A stretch of DNA of 64,000 nucleotides from Thermoflavifilum sp. (GTDB taxonomy: Bacteria; Bacteroidota; Bacteroidia; Chitinophagales; Chitinophagaceae): NCBI RefSeq assembly GCF_014961315.1, contig NZ_CP063141.1, positions 1,984,001 through 2,048,000 of the forward strand, given 5' to 3'. A program made the position numbers and the translations under genes. Shown here one piece after another: positions 1 to 9,408 of the stretch (within the stretch, counting starts at the first letter, position 1; each line of letters starts with the position of its first letter). The notes beneath the pieces are model-generated. The model was not told where the DNA came from and did no database searches. It was given only the letters and a program-made list of their open reading frames with translations.

Positions 1-8
1 TTTGTACG

Positions 9-1052
9 ATGATGCGCTGGCTCAGGTTTCTTCTCATCATGTTTATTGGTCTATTAGCATTTGTGTTTCTGTTTTCTTTGTTTTTGCCTTCTGTAGGCCA
101 TACGGAGCGGGCCGGTGTCATTGATGCACCATTGGATACGGTGATGAGCAGGCTGACAGATGTGCATTTGCTTGCGCGCTGGATGCAGGGCTGGTCGACC
201 GATTCTGTGGATCGAAACCTGGAGTTTCAATTTATTGAAGATACATCCGACCAACAGGCATGTTTCAGCTGGTATCATCGTGGGCTTACCCATCGTAGCG
301 GCAGCTTCTGCATTACGCGTATATCCCATAATCGGCAGGTGGATTACCGGATGGATATGCCCGGGTTGCCCTTCATTACCGGGCATTTTGTTGTTGCCCC
401 GGCACTGGACAATACGCATACCTGGATTAAATGGACGATGGATATGCAACTGGGCTGGTGGCCCTGGTGGAAATATTATGGCGTGATGCTCGACAGGCTG
501 GTAGGACCGGGTATGGAACATGCGCTGGGAAGCTTGAAAGCCGATTGTGAGCAGGCCGATACCCTGGGTTATCAGATTCATCGAATTCCGCTGCCTTTTC
601 ATACCATTCTGGTAATTGCTGATACCATTCTGGCCTCAAAAAAATATCAGGCCCTGCAGCAGGCCAATCGATTGCTGGAGAAGCAGATGCAGGTACTGGG
701 ATTATCTCAACAGGCAGCCCTGATTGCCCAGTATTTACCCCTCCACGATTCGATGCAGGAAATGCATGTGGGCATTCCCGTAATATGGCCTGCCCAAGCC
801 GATATGAAGCGGATGGAAGATCGGCTACCAGCGAAGTTCCATTTGCTCACCATGCCCGAAGGTGGATTTGTACTGGTTGCCACGATGCAGGGTCCCGCCA
901 GCAAGATTCCCGGAGCATATCGCGCATTGCAACACTACTTGCAGAAACAACATCTTCAATCGCCCGCAGGCCCGTGGGAACAATATCCAGACAATTTACC
1001 GGTGAGCGATACCTCGCATTTGTTGGTGAAAGTGTACTGGCCAGTATTTTAA
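9..1052 (+). CDS. Membrane-anchored SRPBCC-like / GyrI-like effector-binding protein
   Basis: 347 aa. Residues 5-27 form one hydrophobic anchor. Residues about 33-185 resemble an SRPBCC (polyketide cyclase/START-like) ligand-binding fold, with the early pattern of an acidic-to-small-residue strand followed by a Trp-rich helix (ARWMQGW). Residues about 200-347 resemble the GyrI-like effector-binding domain, ending in a strand (LLVKVYWPVF) typical of that fold. No DNA-binding helix-turn-helix is present, so it is not a classic AraC/MerR regulator. Two ATGs are in tandem at 9 and 12, only eight bases into the window, so the promoter is not visible. It converges on bioA with four bases between stops. 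Role unknown; binding of a small hydrophobic ligand at the membrane is inference. Confidence 0.7.
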   Translation: MMRWLRFLLIMFIGLLAFVFLFSLFLPSVGHTERAGVIDAPLDTVMSRLTDVHLLARWMQGWSTDSVDRNLEFQFIEDTSDQQACFSWYHRGLTHRSGSFCITRISHNRQVDYRMDMPGLPFITGHFVVAPALDNTHTWIKWTMDMQLGWWPWWKYYGVMLDRLVGPGMEHALGSLKADCEQADTLGYQIHRIPLPFHTILVIADTILASKKYQALQQANRLLEKQMQVLGLSQQAALIAQYLPLHDSMQEMHVGIPVIWPAQADMKRMEDRLPAKFHLLTMPEGGFVLVATMQGPASKIPGAYRALQHYLQKQHLQSPAGPWEQYPDNLPVSDTSHLLVKVYWPVF

Positions 1053-1056
1053 GCTT

Positions 1057-2328
1057 TTATGTTTTATGCAATAACCAGTCGCCCAATGCATAAGTGGCAT
1101 CGTAAATCTGTTGCAATTGCTCATCAGTAATGCAATAAGGCGGCATCACATAAACCGTATTTCCCAACGGTCGCATCAGCACACCGCGATGAAGGTAAAA
1201 CAAGTACAATGTATCGCGAAGGGGACTGGTGTAATTTGCATCTCCCTGCACTTCGAAAGCTGCGATGGTGCCTAATTGGCGTGGATGTTGAAAGCAGGGA
1301 TAGTCTTTCAATTTTTGTAAAAAATGTTGGTGTTGCGCTACGATATGTTGGATCTGCTGTTGATAAGCATCCGTCAGTAAAATGTCCAGACTCGTCAGGG
1401 CGGCTGTGCAGGCGATGGGATTGGCCGTGTAGGAATGGCCATGGAAGAAGGTTTTGCGTTTGTCGTTCGAAAGGAAAGCCTCGAAGATCTTTTCTGTGCA
1501 TGCCGTGACGCCCAGGGGTAATGTGCCTCCAGTCAATCCTTTCGACAGGCAAATGATATCGGGTTTGGTACGCAGGTAATCACAGGCGAACATTTTACCG
1601 GTGCGATAAAAGCCTGTCATCACCTCATCGGCAATGAGCAATACGCCCTGGCGGCGGCATATTTCCAGCCAGGCATCCAGGGTTTCAGCCGGATATATAC
1701 GCATGCCTCCTGCGCCCTGTATGAGGGGTTCGAAGATAAAAGCCGCATACCCTTGCAGGCTTTCTTCATCGAGCGGAAAGGGCTGACCGGGCTGCGGAAG
1801 CGGAAGGTAAGTGACTTCAAACAAATAAGGTTCAAAAGGAGCCGTAAACACGCTTTTCGCACCCACACTCATAGAGCCGAATGTATCGCCATGATAACCG
1901 CCTTCCAGCGCCAACAGTTTCTGGCGTGGTATGCCCTGGTTATGCCAGAATTGAATAGCCATTTTCAAGGCTACCTCTACACTGGTTGAGCCATTATCCG
2001 AATAAAAAATCCGGGAAAATATGCCGGGAAGGCGCTCTATCAAACGTTCGGCCAGTTGTACGGCCGGTTCGTGGGTGAGGCAAGCAAAGATGCAGTGCTC
2101 AAGCCGGCGGGCTTGCTCGGCCATGCGCTCGGCTACGAGGGGATGACCATGTCCAATGGTATTTACCCACCAGCTGGCATCGGCATCGATATAGGCTCGT
2201 CCCGCTTCATCCATAAGCAGGGCGCCATCTCCTTTGACAATGGAAATAGGTGCGGGTTCAGTAAGCATCTGGGTATCGGGATGCCAGATCACACGAGCAT
2301 CTCGCTCCACTAAACTTTGAGCAGGCAT
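1057..2328 (-). CDS. bioA: Adenosylmethionine-8-amino-7-oxononanoate aminotransferase
   Basis: 423 aa, the normal length for BioA. This PLP-dependent class III aminotransferase makes 7,8-diaminopelargonate from KAPA with SAM as amino donor, in cytosolic biotin synthesis. The sequence shows the substrate-side motif SWWVNTIGHGHP (residues 52-63), the PLP aspartate in ADEV (Asp234) and the Schiff-base lysine in LSKGLTGG (Lys263). The SWW motif near the N-terminus separates BioA from other class III aminotransferases. No other biotin gene is nearby, so bioA stands alone here. A -7 element TAGCTTTG lies 18 nt before the start codon. It is tail to tail with the SRPBCC/GyrI-like gene. Confidence 0.93.
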   Translation of the reverse strand: MPAQSLVERDARVIWHPDTQMLTEPAPISIVKGDGALLMDEAGRAYIDADASWWVNTIGHGHPLVAERMAEQARRLEHCIFACLTHEPAVQLAERLIERLPGIFSRIFYSDNGSTSVEVALKMAIQFWHNQGIPRQKLLALEGGYHGDTFGSMSVGAKSVFTAPFEPYLFEVTYLPLPQPGQPFPLDEESLQGYAAFIFEPLIQGAGGMRIYPAETLDAWLEICRRQGVLLIADEVMTGFYRTGKMFACDYLRTKPDIICLSKGLTGGTLPLGVTACTEKIFEAFLSNDKRKTFFHGHSYTANPIACTAALTSLDILLTDAYQQQIQHIVAQHQHFLQKLKDYPCFQHPRQLGTIAAFEVQGDANYTSPLRDTLYLFYLHRGVLMRPLGNTVYVMPPYCITDEQLQQIYDATYALGDWLLHKT

Positions 2329-2346
2329 ATCGGTGTTTTATGCCTG

Positions 2347-2354
2347 CAAAGCTA
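2347..2354 (-). promoter_or_regulatory. Candidate -7 element of bioA promoter
   Basis: TAGCTTTG on the minus strand, followed by C, matches the Bacteroidota -7 consensus TAnnTTTG. The gap to the bioA ATG is 18 nt. No clear -33 TTTG is seen at the usual 20-nt spacing. Confidence 0.5.
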
Positions 2355-2406
2355 AGCCTGTTCTGAAAAAAATTATGGACTGTATTTTTCAACACATGCA
2401 TCCGGT

Positions 2407-3453
2407 TCAGGCTTGTGATTTCTGCTTCAGGTAGGCAATGAAGCGGCTTCGCATATCCTGAAGGATTTGTTCAATTTCGGCCTCGGACTTTCCTTTGATA
2501 TGTGCAATTTCAGCTACAGCATACCGTTCCAGGTAGTGCATCTCAAACACCGACAGTGCATAGGTATCCTGTTCACGTAGCCATTGTTTCATGGCCTGTT
2601 CAGCCTCATCTGTTTCAAATTGTTCGATTTCTTCGTCTGATAATCCGGCATCCATGAGGATTTCATCCCATGCATATTGTTTCATCTGATACGAAACATC
2701 ATCTAAATTTTCAATGAGCTCAGGCATTTCTTCTGCATTGGCGGTTAGCTCTTCGCTTTCGACACGTGCGGCTTCAGGCATCCAGTCGAGTTCCGCACCC
2801 AGCTCCTGTTTGTATTGATCGGCCAGTTGTTGTAGCATTTGCTGTATTCTTTCGTATACCCATAAATTTAATTTTTCTGGTGCTTCCTCGAGTTGTCCGT
2901 AGGCATCGTAAATATGGATATAAAGATCATTGATGATATCGTTTATTTTCAACTTATTCTCCTTCAACAACATTCTTAATGCGGGTATGCGAAAAGCTTC
3001 ACGAGTGATATACTGTTTTAAATCAGGTAAAATTTGATTTAAATAATGAATAAAGTTTTCGGCATCACTTTCCTGATGAAGCCGGGTAAGGATTTCTTTT
3101 CCCAGTTGTGTACGTTGCTCAATCTGTAGTTTTCTTTTAAACAAATATTCTTTTCGTTCCACGTGTTTTTGTTCTCGCACGGCTTTGCGCAGGGTATCTA
3201 ATGCATGGTTTACAGTGAGCACGGGCGACGTGCCACGTTCTTTCACCAGCAATACCCTGGATAACATGGGCAGGGTTAAAGTAACCACATAATCAGCACC
3301 TTCTTTTTTCAGATGTACGCTGAGCACAGGAAGTTTAGGATATTCTTTAAGGATACGCTCGATGCGTTTTAATTTTTTCTTGATTTCCTCTTCAAAAAAT
3401 AGTTGCTGATGTTCGGGTTGAATGAGATGCAGATTTTGAATGGCGTATTTCAT
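2407..3453 (-). CDS. HPF/RaiA-like domain fused to sigma-70-like regions
   Basis: 348 aa from the ATG at 3453. A longer reading frame exists but would overlap thioredoxin, and the conserved-looking part begins at MKYAIQN. Residues about 1-105 look like the ribosome hibernation factor (HPF/RaiA) fold: a basic helix with KKKLKRIERIL, a strand VLSVHLKKEG, then VTLTLP and a helix ending REQKHVERKE. Residues about 125-210 resemble sigma-70 region 2 (NDIINDLYIHIYD, LNLWVYERIQQML). An acidic linker follows, and residues about 290-345 resemble region 4 (ALSVFEMHYLERYAVAEIAHIKG). It is last in the ftsH-trx run, 11 nt after thioredoxin. The domain calls come from eye-level pattern matching; linking stress transcription to ribosome state is inference. 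Confidence 0.6.
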   Translation of the reverse strand: MKYAIQNLHLIQPEHQQLFFEEEIKKKLKRIERILKEYPKLPVLSVHLKKEGADYVVTLTLPMLSRVLLVKERGTSPVLTVNHALDTLRKAVREQKHVERKEYLFKRKLQIEQRTQLGKEILTRLHQESDAENFIHYLNQILPDLKQYITREAFRIPALRMLLKENKLKINDIINDLYIHIYDAYGQLEEAPEKLNLWVYERIQQMLQQLADQYKQELGAELDWMPEAARVESEELTANAEEMPELIENLDDVSYQMKQYAWDEILMDAGLSDEEIEQFETDEAEQAMKQWLREQDTYALSVFEMHYLERYAVAEIAHIKGKSEAEIEQILQDMRSRFIAYLKQKSQA

Positions 3454-3464
3454 CGTTGTATGAT

Positions 3465-3767
3465 TTAAGTGGTTGAATAGGTTAATAGTTGATGTAATAA
3501 AGTTTGTCGATCGATCATGCCGGTATGCCGCCATCTGACCTGTCCTTTCTGAAAGATGATAAAGGTTGGAATAGCCTGAATTTGATATTCCATGGCGGTT
3601 TGTTGATTTTTATCCACGTTGATTTTTATCACCCGTGCTTTACCCTGTACCTGGCGTGCAACATCCTGAATAATAGGATGCATGGCCTTGCAGGGCCCGC
3701 ACCAGTCGGCATAGAAATCTACCAGTACCGGTTGTTCCGATTGGATTAATTGATGAAATGGTTCCAT
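3465..3767 (-). CDS. Thioredoxin
   Basis: 100 aa with the active site WCGPCK (residues 22-27) and the cis-proline region IPTF, a complete thioredoxin fold. It should act as a cytosolic dithiol reductant; there is no signal peptide. It lies between ftsH (17 nt upstream) and the HPF-sigma fusion (11 nt downstream), so it is very likely co-transcribed with proteostasis genes rather than being the general thioredoxin; a second thioredoxin gene is at 48151. The start is supported by an unusually good Shine-Dalgarno for this group, GGAGG about five bases before the ATG. The family is certain, the specific partner unknown. Confidence 0.9.
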   Translation of the reverse strand: MEPFHQLIQSEQPVLVDFYADWCGPCKAMHPIIQDVARQVQGKARVIKINVDKNQQTAMEYQIQAIPTFIIFQKGQVRWRHTGMIDRQTLLHQLLTYSTT

Positions 3768-3784
3768 ATTTCCTCCTTTTTGTT

Positions 3785-5698
3785 TTACGTGTTTTGAGAT
3801 GAAGCGATTGGCGCAGGCGCTTCTGATAAGATGGCATCGATTTCTTCCCGGTTCAATACTTCTTTTTCCATCAGGGCCTGTGCCAGCCTATCGAGCAATT
3901 CCCGCTTTTCGGTTAATAATTGTTTGGTTTCTGCATAGCATTGAGCAATGATTTGATAGGTTTCTTCATCGATTTGTTGTTCCAGTTTTTCCGATCGACG
4001 ATCGGTATAAAGTTCATTTTTCAGGAATCCAGGTCCGCTTTCGGCGACCAGCGACAGGTTGGGCAGTTTATCGCTCATGCCGTATACGGTAATCATGTGC
4101 CGGGCCAGCTGGGCCACGCGTTCGAGGTCGTTGGATGCGCCGGTGGACACCTCGTGAAATACAATTTCTTCAGCTGCGCGACCGCCCAGCAGGCCCTTGA
4201 TTTTGCCCAGCAGTTCGGATTTGGTCATCAGGTAACGATCTTCCAGTGGCATTTGCAGGGTATAACCCAATGCGCCGATGCCACGTGGTACGATGGAAAC
4301 CTTCTGCACCCGGTCGGCCCCCGGTGTGAAATAGCCCACGATGGCATGGCCGGCTTCGTGGTAAGCAACAATTTGCTTTTCTTTTGGGCTGATGATGCGA
4401 CTCTTGCGTTCCAGGCCGGCTATGACCCGCTCGATGGCAGCTTCAAAGTCGCTTTGCATGACGGCATCATGTCCGTTACGCACGGCGATGATGGCGGCCT
4501 CGTTGCATACATTGGCAATTTCAGAGCCCGCGAAGCCGGGGGTTTGAGCCGCCAGTTGTTTCAGATCAACAGAGGGATGCAGCTTCAGTTTACGGGTGTG
4601 CACGGCGAAGATGGCTTCCCGGCCTTTCATATCGGGCCTGTCGACCACAATCTGTCGGTCGAAACGTCCCGGGCGAAGCAAGGCCGGGTCGAGCACCTGC
4701 GGCCGGTTGGTCGCACCGAAGATGATCAATCCGCTGGTGGGGTCGAAGCCGTCCATTTCCACCAGCAGCTGGTTGAGCGTATTTTCTCGCTCGTCGTATC
4801 CACCCACAAAAGCCGAGTTACCGGAGCGGCTTTTCCCGATAGCGTCCAGCTCGTCGATGAAGATGATGCAGGGCGCTTTTTCTTTGGCCTGGCGAAACAG
4901 GTCACGTACCCGGGCGGCGCCCACGCCCACAAACATTTCTACGAAATCTGATCCGCTGATGTTGAAGAAAGGTACGCCGGCCTCACCGGCTACAGCCCGT
5001 GCCAGCAAGGTTTTCCCGGTGCCGGGCGGGCCCACCAGCAACACCCCCTTGGGCAGCTTACCGCCCAGCCGGGTATATTTCTGTGGATTGCGTAGAAAGT
5101 CGACCACTTCTTTGACCTCCTCCACGGCTTCGTCAATGCCGGCCACATCGCTGAACCGAACGGGATTTTGCTGACTTTCATCGTGAATCTTCACTTTACC
5201 ATCGCCTACCTGCAAGAAGTTGTTTCTAGGAAACATGCGGCGGAATAAGAATCCATATAACGCCACAAAAAACACGATGGGCAGAATCCAGTTCAGGAAA
5301 AAGTTGCGCAGGGTGTGATCCTCGATTTTTCCTGAATAATCCACTCCGTGCGCATCCAGCATCTGCAGCAGTGAGCGATCGTCCACATTGGGAATACGAC
5401 TCACCACAAACTGGCGATTGACCTCATTTTCCACTTCCTGCAGCCGGATGCGCCAGGGTGCGGTTGGACTGTTTTCAATAGCATGGCGCACAGAATCCGG
5501 GGATTTGTACAACCCAACAATTTTATCGGGAAAAATCACCACGCGTTCTACCAGCCCGGAATCCACTTTATGTTTAAATGCCGTGTAACTGAGTTCGTGG
5601 GTAGCATATCGCTGAGGGAAAAATAACCACTGCAACAACAATATGCCCACGAAGAGGCTGATAAAATACCAGAGTGTAAATTTTTGATTCTTTTCCAT
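3785..5698 (-). CDS. ftsH: ATP-dependent zinc metalloprotease FtsH
   Basis: 637 aa. Membrane-bound AAA+ protease that extracts and degrades misfolded membrane proteins and short-lived regulators. Transmembrane segments lie at about 8-27 and 134-152, with a periplasmic stretch between them. The AAA+ module has Walker A GPPGTGKT (223-230), Walker [10 protein letters not shown] (278-286) and the second region of homology around [19 protein letters not shown]. The zinc site HEAGH is at 447-451. Length and order are standard for FtsH. It is central in the minus-strand block, 11 nt after the 120-aa ORF and 17 nt before thioredoxin, which suggests one operon devoted to protein quality control. Confidence 0.97.
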   Translation of the reverse strand: MEKNQKFTLWYFISLFVGILLLQWLFFPQRYATHELSYTAFKHKVDSGLVERVVIFPDKIVGLYKSPDSVRHAIENSPTAPWRIRLQEVENEVNRQFVVSRIPNVDDRSLLQMLDAHGVDYSGKIEDHTLRNFFLNWILPIVFFVALYGFLFRRMFPRNNFLQVGDGKVKIHDESQQNPVRFSDVAGIDEAVEEVKEVVDFLRNPQKYTRLGGKLPKGVLLVGPPGTGKTLLARAVAGEAGVPFFNISGSDFVEMFVGVGAARVRDLFRQAKEKAPCIIFIDELDAIGKSRSGNSAFVGGYDERENTLNQLLVEMDGFDPTSGLIIFGATNRPQVLDPALLRPGRFDRQIVVDRPDMKGREAIFAVHTRKLKLHPSVDLKQLAAQTPGFAGSEIANVCNEAAIIAVRNGHDAVMQSDFEAAIERVIAGLERKSRIISPKEKQIVAYHEAGHAIVGYFTPGADRVQKVSIVPRGIGALGYTLQMPLEDRYLMTKSELLGKIKGLLGGRAAEEIVFHEVSTGASNDLERVAQLARHMITVYGMSDKLPNLSLVAESGPGFLKNELYTDRRSEKLEQQIDEETYQIIAQCYAETKQLLTEKRELLDRLAQALMEKEVLNREEIDAILSEAPAPIASSQNT

Positions 5699-5709
5699 GA
5701 TGTGTTTTT

Positions 5710-6072
5710 TTATAGGTGATGACGGATCCAGTAGAGCAGAAAACGAGCCGTGCGTGTGTCGTTCACGGGCAGGTGGTGGATGAGCAGTTGAAAAGCTTCG
5801 CGCGACATCATCCAGCTGCGCGTCAGGCGGCCCTGTTCATCCACAAACACCGTATGGATATGATCATCAGGATATTCACCGGCCAGCAGTAAAATACGTT
5901 TGATTTCATCCATCAGCGATGCTATCTCATCGTGCATACACAGCTCCATCCGTTGCAGCCAGTATGCCAGGTACATGCGTCGTTTCCATGATTGCATCTC
6001 GATTTCGTTTTCGATCAGGCGGTGGATGGCATCCTGATGATCGTATATTACCGGGCTTAAGGTATGCATCAT
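5710..6072 (-). CDS. Unknown protein between cbpA and ftsH
   Basis: 120 aa from the ATG at 6072, which lies four bases past the cbpA stop; a further in-frame start would overlap cbpA. I do not recognise the family. The middle is rich in aromatic, methionine and charged residues with helical character (WKRRMYLAYWLQRMEL, then DEIASLMDEIKRIL), followed by a short strand-like stretch (TVFVDEQGRLTRSW) and a helical C-terminus. There is no signal peptide or metal motif. CbpA genes often have the modulator CbpM directly downstream, so position suggests a CbpA partner, but the MerR-like motifs of CbpM are not visible. Function is left open. Confidence 0.6.
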   Translation of the reverse strand: MMHTLSPVIYDHQDAIHRLIENEIEMQSWKRRMYLAYWLQRMELCMHDEIASLMDEIKRILLLAGEYPDDHIHTVFVDEQGRLTRSWMMSREAFQLLIHHLPVNDTRTARFLLYWIRHHL

Positions 6073-6076
6073 AAGC

Positions 6077-7012
6077 TTATACTTTTGAATGTTCAAAAGT
6101 TTGTTTCATCTGTTCTACGGCTTTACGTTGTGCTTCGGTAAGTCGCGAAGGCATCCATAGATGCACTTCCACCAGCATATCCCCGAATTGCCCGGGCTGG
6201 TTGTACACGGGCATGCCTTTTCCTTTGATGCGCAGCACCGAACCATGTTGGGTGCCCGGTGGTATCGTCAGTAAAATCTTACCGGAAGGCGTGGCCACTT
6301 CTTTTTTGGCACCCAGCAGGGCATCCCAGAAGGGAATGGTGATGGTTTGTTTCAGGTCGTTGCCATTCCGGATGAACTGATGATGCGGCAACACATGCAG
6401 GGTGATGTACAGATCACCCGCAGGGCCTCCACCCGGGCCCGGCTGCCCCTTACCGGTGATGCGGATTTGCATGCCGTCGTACACACCAGGCTTCAGCTTG
6501 ATGCGCATCTTCTGACCATTCACCTCAATCAGTCGTTCCGTGCCCTGATAAGCTTCATCAAAGCTCAGGGTCATGCTGGCCTGCAAATCCGCACCACGCA
6601 TAGCTCCTCCGCGGCTACGGGCGCGTGATCCAGCCCCCCTTCGCTGCCCGAACAGATGTTCAAATATGCTGCCCAGGCCGGCATCGCCAAACAGGTCTTC
6701 GATATCGCCTTCATAGTAGAAGGTTTGTCCACCACCCGGACTACCCCAGCTATATGCCTGTCCCTGCTGACCGGCAAATTGATCGGCATATTGCCAGTGC
6801 TCGCCAAACTGGTCATATTTTTTCCGCTTCTCCGGATCACTCAGCACTTCATAAGCCTCATTGATTTCTTTAAATTTTTCTTCCGCTTCTTTATTACCCG
6901 GATTTTTGTCCGGATGATATTTGATAGCCAGCTTCCGGTAAGCCTTTTTAATTTCATCGTCTGTTGCCGATCTCGACACACCCAGAATCGAATAGTAATC
7001 TTTTTTAGCCAC
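6077..7012 (-). CDS. cbpA: DnaJ-type co-chaperone, CbpA class (no zinc finger)
   Basis: 311 aa. The J domain occupies residues 4-70 with the essential HPD at 33-35 that stimulates DnaK ATPase. A Gly/Phe/Gln-rich stretch (about 75-135) follows, then two beta-barrel substrate-binding domains starting near [17 protein letters not shown]. The four CxxCxGxG repeats of class I DnaJ are absent, which makes this a class II (CbpA-like) J protein. It heads the block leading into ftsH. The start is fixed by the [12 protein letters not shown] motif common to the family. A terminator-like hairpin lies only about 30 nt upstream, so expression may depend on read-through from hsp20. Confidence 0.93.
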   Translation of the reverse strand: MAKKDYYSILGVSRSATDDEIKKAYRKLAIKYHPDKNPGNKEAEEKFKEINEAYEVLSDPEKRKKYDQFGEHWQYADQFAGQQGQAYSWGSPGGGQTFYYEGDIEDLFGDAGLGSIFEHLFGQRRGAGSRARSRGGAMRGADLQASMTLSFDEAYQGTERLIEVNGQKMRIKLKPGVYDGMQIRITGKGQPGPGGGPAGDLYITLHVLPHHQFIRNGNDLKQTITIPFWDALLGAKKEVATPSGKILLTIPPGTQHGSVLRIKGKGMPVYNQPGQFGDMLVEVHLWMPSRLTEAQRKAVEQMKQTFEHSKV

Positions 7013-7029
7013 GGCACAATTATTTTTCA

Positions 7030-7065
7030 GTTGAAAAATAAAGGGGCAGGTGTATCTGCCCCCTT
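7030..7065 (-). terminator. Hairpin with U-tract between hsp20 and cbpA
   Basis: On the minus strand a stem of about seven pairs (GGGGCAG against CTGCCCC, bases 7043-7062) is followed by TTTATTTTT (7033-7041). This is a normal intrinsic terminator after hsp20. It lies within the short leader of cbpA, so it could also tune how much cbpA-ftsH message is made. Confidence 0.65.
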
Positions 7066-7090
7066 ATGATGCCCACACTGGTTGAATGTA

Positions 7091-7525
7091 TTATTCAACC
7101 GAAATTTCTTTGGGGGCTTGCTTGATAGCGACTTCCTTTTTCGGCAATTCCAGTTTCAGCACACCATCTTCGTACGACGCCTTGATTTTATCGGCATCTA
7201 CCGTGTCGGGCAGTGTAAACGAACGGCTGAACGAAGTGAAATTGAACTCACGCCGGGTAACTTTTTTGTGCTTTTCTTCTTTTTCCTCTTTCTTTTCAGC
7301 GGAGATCGTCAGCACATCCCCATCCACACTGATTTTGAAATCCGATTTCTTTAATCCCGGCGCTGCGAGTTCCAGTTCAAAGCTCGTGTTCGTTTCATGA
7401 ATGTTCACTGCCGGTACACGGGTTCCGGTTTGTACACCCCGAAACCAGTCGTCGCCGAAAAATTCATCGAGCAAGGAAGTCAGGCTCGGAAACATGTCTT
7501 GATCGCGCCATTTGATGAGTGACAT
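7091..7525 (-). CDS. hsp20: Small heat shock protein, Hsp20 family
   Basis: 144 aa from the ATG at 7525 (MSLIKWRDQ); an earlier in-frame ATG adds twelve unlikely residues. The N-terminal WRDQDMFPSLTSLLDEFF pattern is typical of bacterial Hsp20. The alpha-crystallin domain spans about 34-130, with the PGLKKSDFKI strand, a lysine/glutamate-rich loop, and the DGVLKLELPKKE signature near the end. It acts as an ATP-independent holdase in the cytosol, passing clients to DnaK/DnaJ, in keeping with the neighbouring cbpA and ftsH. It is divergent from prfC across about 235 bp. I see no CIRCE element upstream. Confidence 0.95.
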   Translation of the reverse strand: MSLIKWRDQDMFPSLTSLLDEFFGDDWFRGVQTGTRVPAVNIHETNTSFELELAAPGLKKSDFKISVDGDVLTISAEKKEEKEEKHKKVTRREFNFTSFSRSFTLPDTVDADKIKASYEDGVLKLELPKKEVAIKQAPKEISVE

Positions 7526-7724
7526 AGTGGTAAGTTTTAAAGTTTTTAAATCAATTTTCATTTTAGCAGTGCGGAAAAATTATGCCGCCGGAAGAAAACT
7601 GAAATTTTGTACAAAAAATCGCTAACTCACTGACAATTAGTCGGTTTTGTGTATCTGCAAAGACGAAACGGCATTATAACAGCCCATGTGTAGGGTCAAG
7701 CATTATCGTTTGCGGATGAAATCA

Positions 7725-7732
7725 TAGCTTTG
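7725..7732 (+). promoter_or_regulatory. Candidate -7 element of prfC promoter
   Basis: TAGCTTTG followed by C, ending 28 nt before the prfC ATG. A TTTG lies 12 nt upstream of it, closer than the usual 20 nt, so the -33 part is doubtful. Confidence 0.45.
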
Positions 7733-7760
7733 CAGGCTTTAATCCCGGGGGTTTCAACAG

Positions 7761-9377
7761 ATGGCTGATTTATTGAACGAGATTCAACGACGGCGCACTT
7801 TTGCCATTATCTCGCATCCCGATGCGGGGAAGACCACGCTTACGGAAAAATTATTGCTCTTCGGCGGGGCTATTCAAACGGCGGGTGCGGTGAAATCAAA
7901 CAAAATAAAAAAGCATGCGACCTCCGATTTCATGGAAATTGAGCGCCAGCGTGGTATTTCAGTAGCTACTTCGGTGATGTCGTTTGCTTACAAAAACAAG
8001 TTGATCAATTTGCTGGATACGCCTGGACATAAAGATTTTGCCGAAGATACCTACCGCACCCTCACGGCGGTAGATAGTGTGGTGCTGGTCATCGATAGTG
8101 TGAAAGGCGTGGAGGAGCAAACCAAACGCTTGATGGAAGTATGCCGGATGCGGCATACGCCGGTCATGGTCTTCATCAACAAGCTCGATCGGGAAGGACG
8201 CACGCCGTTCGATTTGCTGGATGAGATTGAGTCCACGCTTGCCATTCGTGTACGTCCCCTGAGCTGGCCGATCAATATGGGACGCGAGTTTAAGGGGGTA
8301 TATCATGTGTTTGATCACAGCATATTGCTGTTTCGCCCACACGAAAAAGCCAGTGACGAACAGCGGGTGTATCTGCAGGATATACACGATCCGCAACTCG
8401 ATGCCTTATTGCCCGCAGAAGATGTCCGGCAGTTGCGGGAAGATGTGGAATTGGTGGAAGGGGTCTATGAGCCTTTTTCCCGCGAAGCCTACCTGCAGGG
8501 ACAGCTGGCTCCCGTATTTTTCGGCAGTGCTTTGAATAATTTCGGGGTGAAGGAATTGCTCGATACGTTCATTGAGATTGCTCCACCGCCGCAACCTCGG
8601 ATGACCAGCGAGCGCCGGGTAAATCCCGAAGAAGAAAAGATGACGGGATTCGTGTTTAAGATTCATGCTAATCTCGATCCGCGTCATCGTGACCGGATTG
8701 CTTTTTTGCGCATCTGCTCGGGAAAATTTGAGCGGAACAAGTTTTATCATCATGTGCGCTTGCAGCGCGATTTGCGTTTCAGCAATCCCTATAGCTTTCT
8801 GGCTCAGGAAAAAAATGTGGTGGAAGATGCTTATCCGGGCGATGTGGTGGGGTTGTTTGACACGGGTAATTTTAAAATAGGCGATACCCTCACCGAAGGG
8901 GAAGATTTTTATTTCACCGGTATCCCCAGTTTTTCTCCGGAAATTTTTAAAGAACTGGTGAACAAAGACCCGATGAAAACCAAGCAGCTGGAAAAAGGCA
9001 TCCGTCAGCTTACGGATGAGGGTGTGGCGCAGTTGTTCATCCAGCCACAGGGCAACCGAAAAATCATTGGTTGTGTGGGTGAATTGCAATTTGAAGTGAT
9101 TCAATATCGCTTGCTGCACGAATATGGTGCCGCCTGTGCCTTTGTGCCGCTGCCGTTTTACAAGGCTTGCTGGTTGCGGGGTGAAGAAAAAGATATTGAA
9201 GCATTCATTCGCTTCAAGCAAAATCAGGTGGTGAAAGATAAAGACGGGCGATGGGTTTACCTGGCTCAGTCGGAATGGTTCCTGCAAACCGAGATGCAAA
9301 ACCATCCGGAAATTCAATTCGACTTTTACGCCGAGATTCACCAGCGAGCCGATGAGGTTTCATCCGATCAGGGATGA
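7761..9377 (+). CDS. prfC: Peptide chain release factor 3
   Basis: 538 aa. Translational GTPase that removes RF1/RF2 from the ribosome after termination. G1 is SHPDAGKT (18-25); G3 (LDTPGHKDF) and G4 (NKLDRE) follow. The segment [25 protein letters not shown] is the RF3 domain II signature that separates it from EF-G and TypA. The C-terminus ends in the RF3 pattern [14 protein letters not shown] and [11 protein letters not shown]. Length matches E. coli RF3 (529 aa). It is transcribed alone, away from hsp20 and towards folA. Confidence 0.96.
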   Translation: MADLLNEIQRRRTFAIISHPDAGKTTLTEKLLLFGGAIQTAGAVKSNKIKKHATSDFMEIERQRGISVATSVMSFAYKNKLINLLDTPGHKDFAEDTYRTLTAVDSVVLVIDSVKGVEEQTKRLMEVCRMRHTPVMVFINKLDREGRTPFDLLDEIESTLAIRVRPLSWPINMGREFKGVYHVFDHSILLFRPHEKASDEQRVYLQDIHDPQLDALLPAEDVRQLREDVELVEGVYEPFSREAYLQGQLAPVFFGSALNNFGVKELLDTFIEIAPPPQPRMTSERRVNPEEEKMTGFVFKIHANLDPRHRDRIAFLRICSGKFERNKFYHHVRLQRDLRFSNPYSFLAQEKNVVEDAYPGDVVGLFDTGNFKIGDTLTEGEDFYFTGIPSFSPEIFKELVNKDPMKTKQLEKGIRQLTDEGVAQLFIQPQGNRKIIGCVGELQFEVIQYRLLHEYGAACAFVPLPFYKACWLRGEEKDIEAFIRFKQNQVVKDKDGRWVYLAQSEWFLQTEMQNHPEIQFDFYAEIHQRADEVSSDQG

Positions 9378-9408
9378 TGGGCGCTTGACCCCATAAGCCA
9401 TTCGAAAC

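Noticed and set aside
3920..4951. 343-codon open frame antisense to ftsH
   Set aside because: It mirrors the highly conserved AAA+ and protease coding sequence, shows no motifs of its own and lacks a promoter; a shadow frame.
5710..6072. Naming this gene cbpM
   Set aside because: Position fits, but the CbpM sequence pattern is not visible, so the name would rest on context alone.
7526..7760. CIRCE or sigma-32-type heat-shock element upstream of hsp20
   Set aside because: Only a fragment (GCTAACTCACTGAC) vaguely resembles half of CIRCE; no second half at nine-base spacing.
8406..9341. 311-codon open frame antisense to prfC
   Set aside because: The plus strand encodes a complete RF3; the antisense product has no recognisable features.
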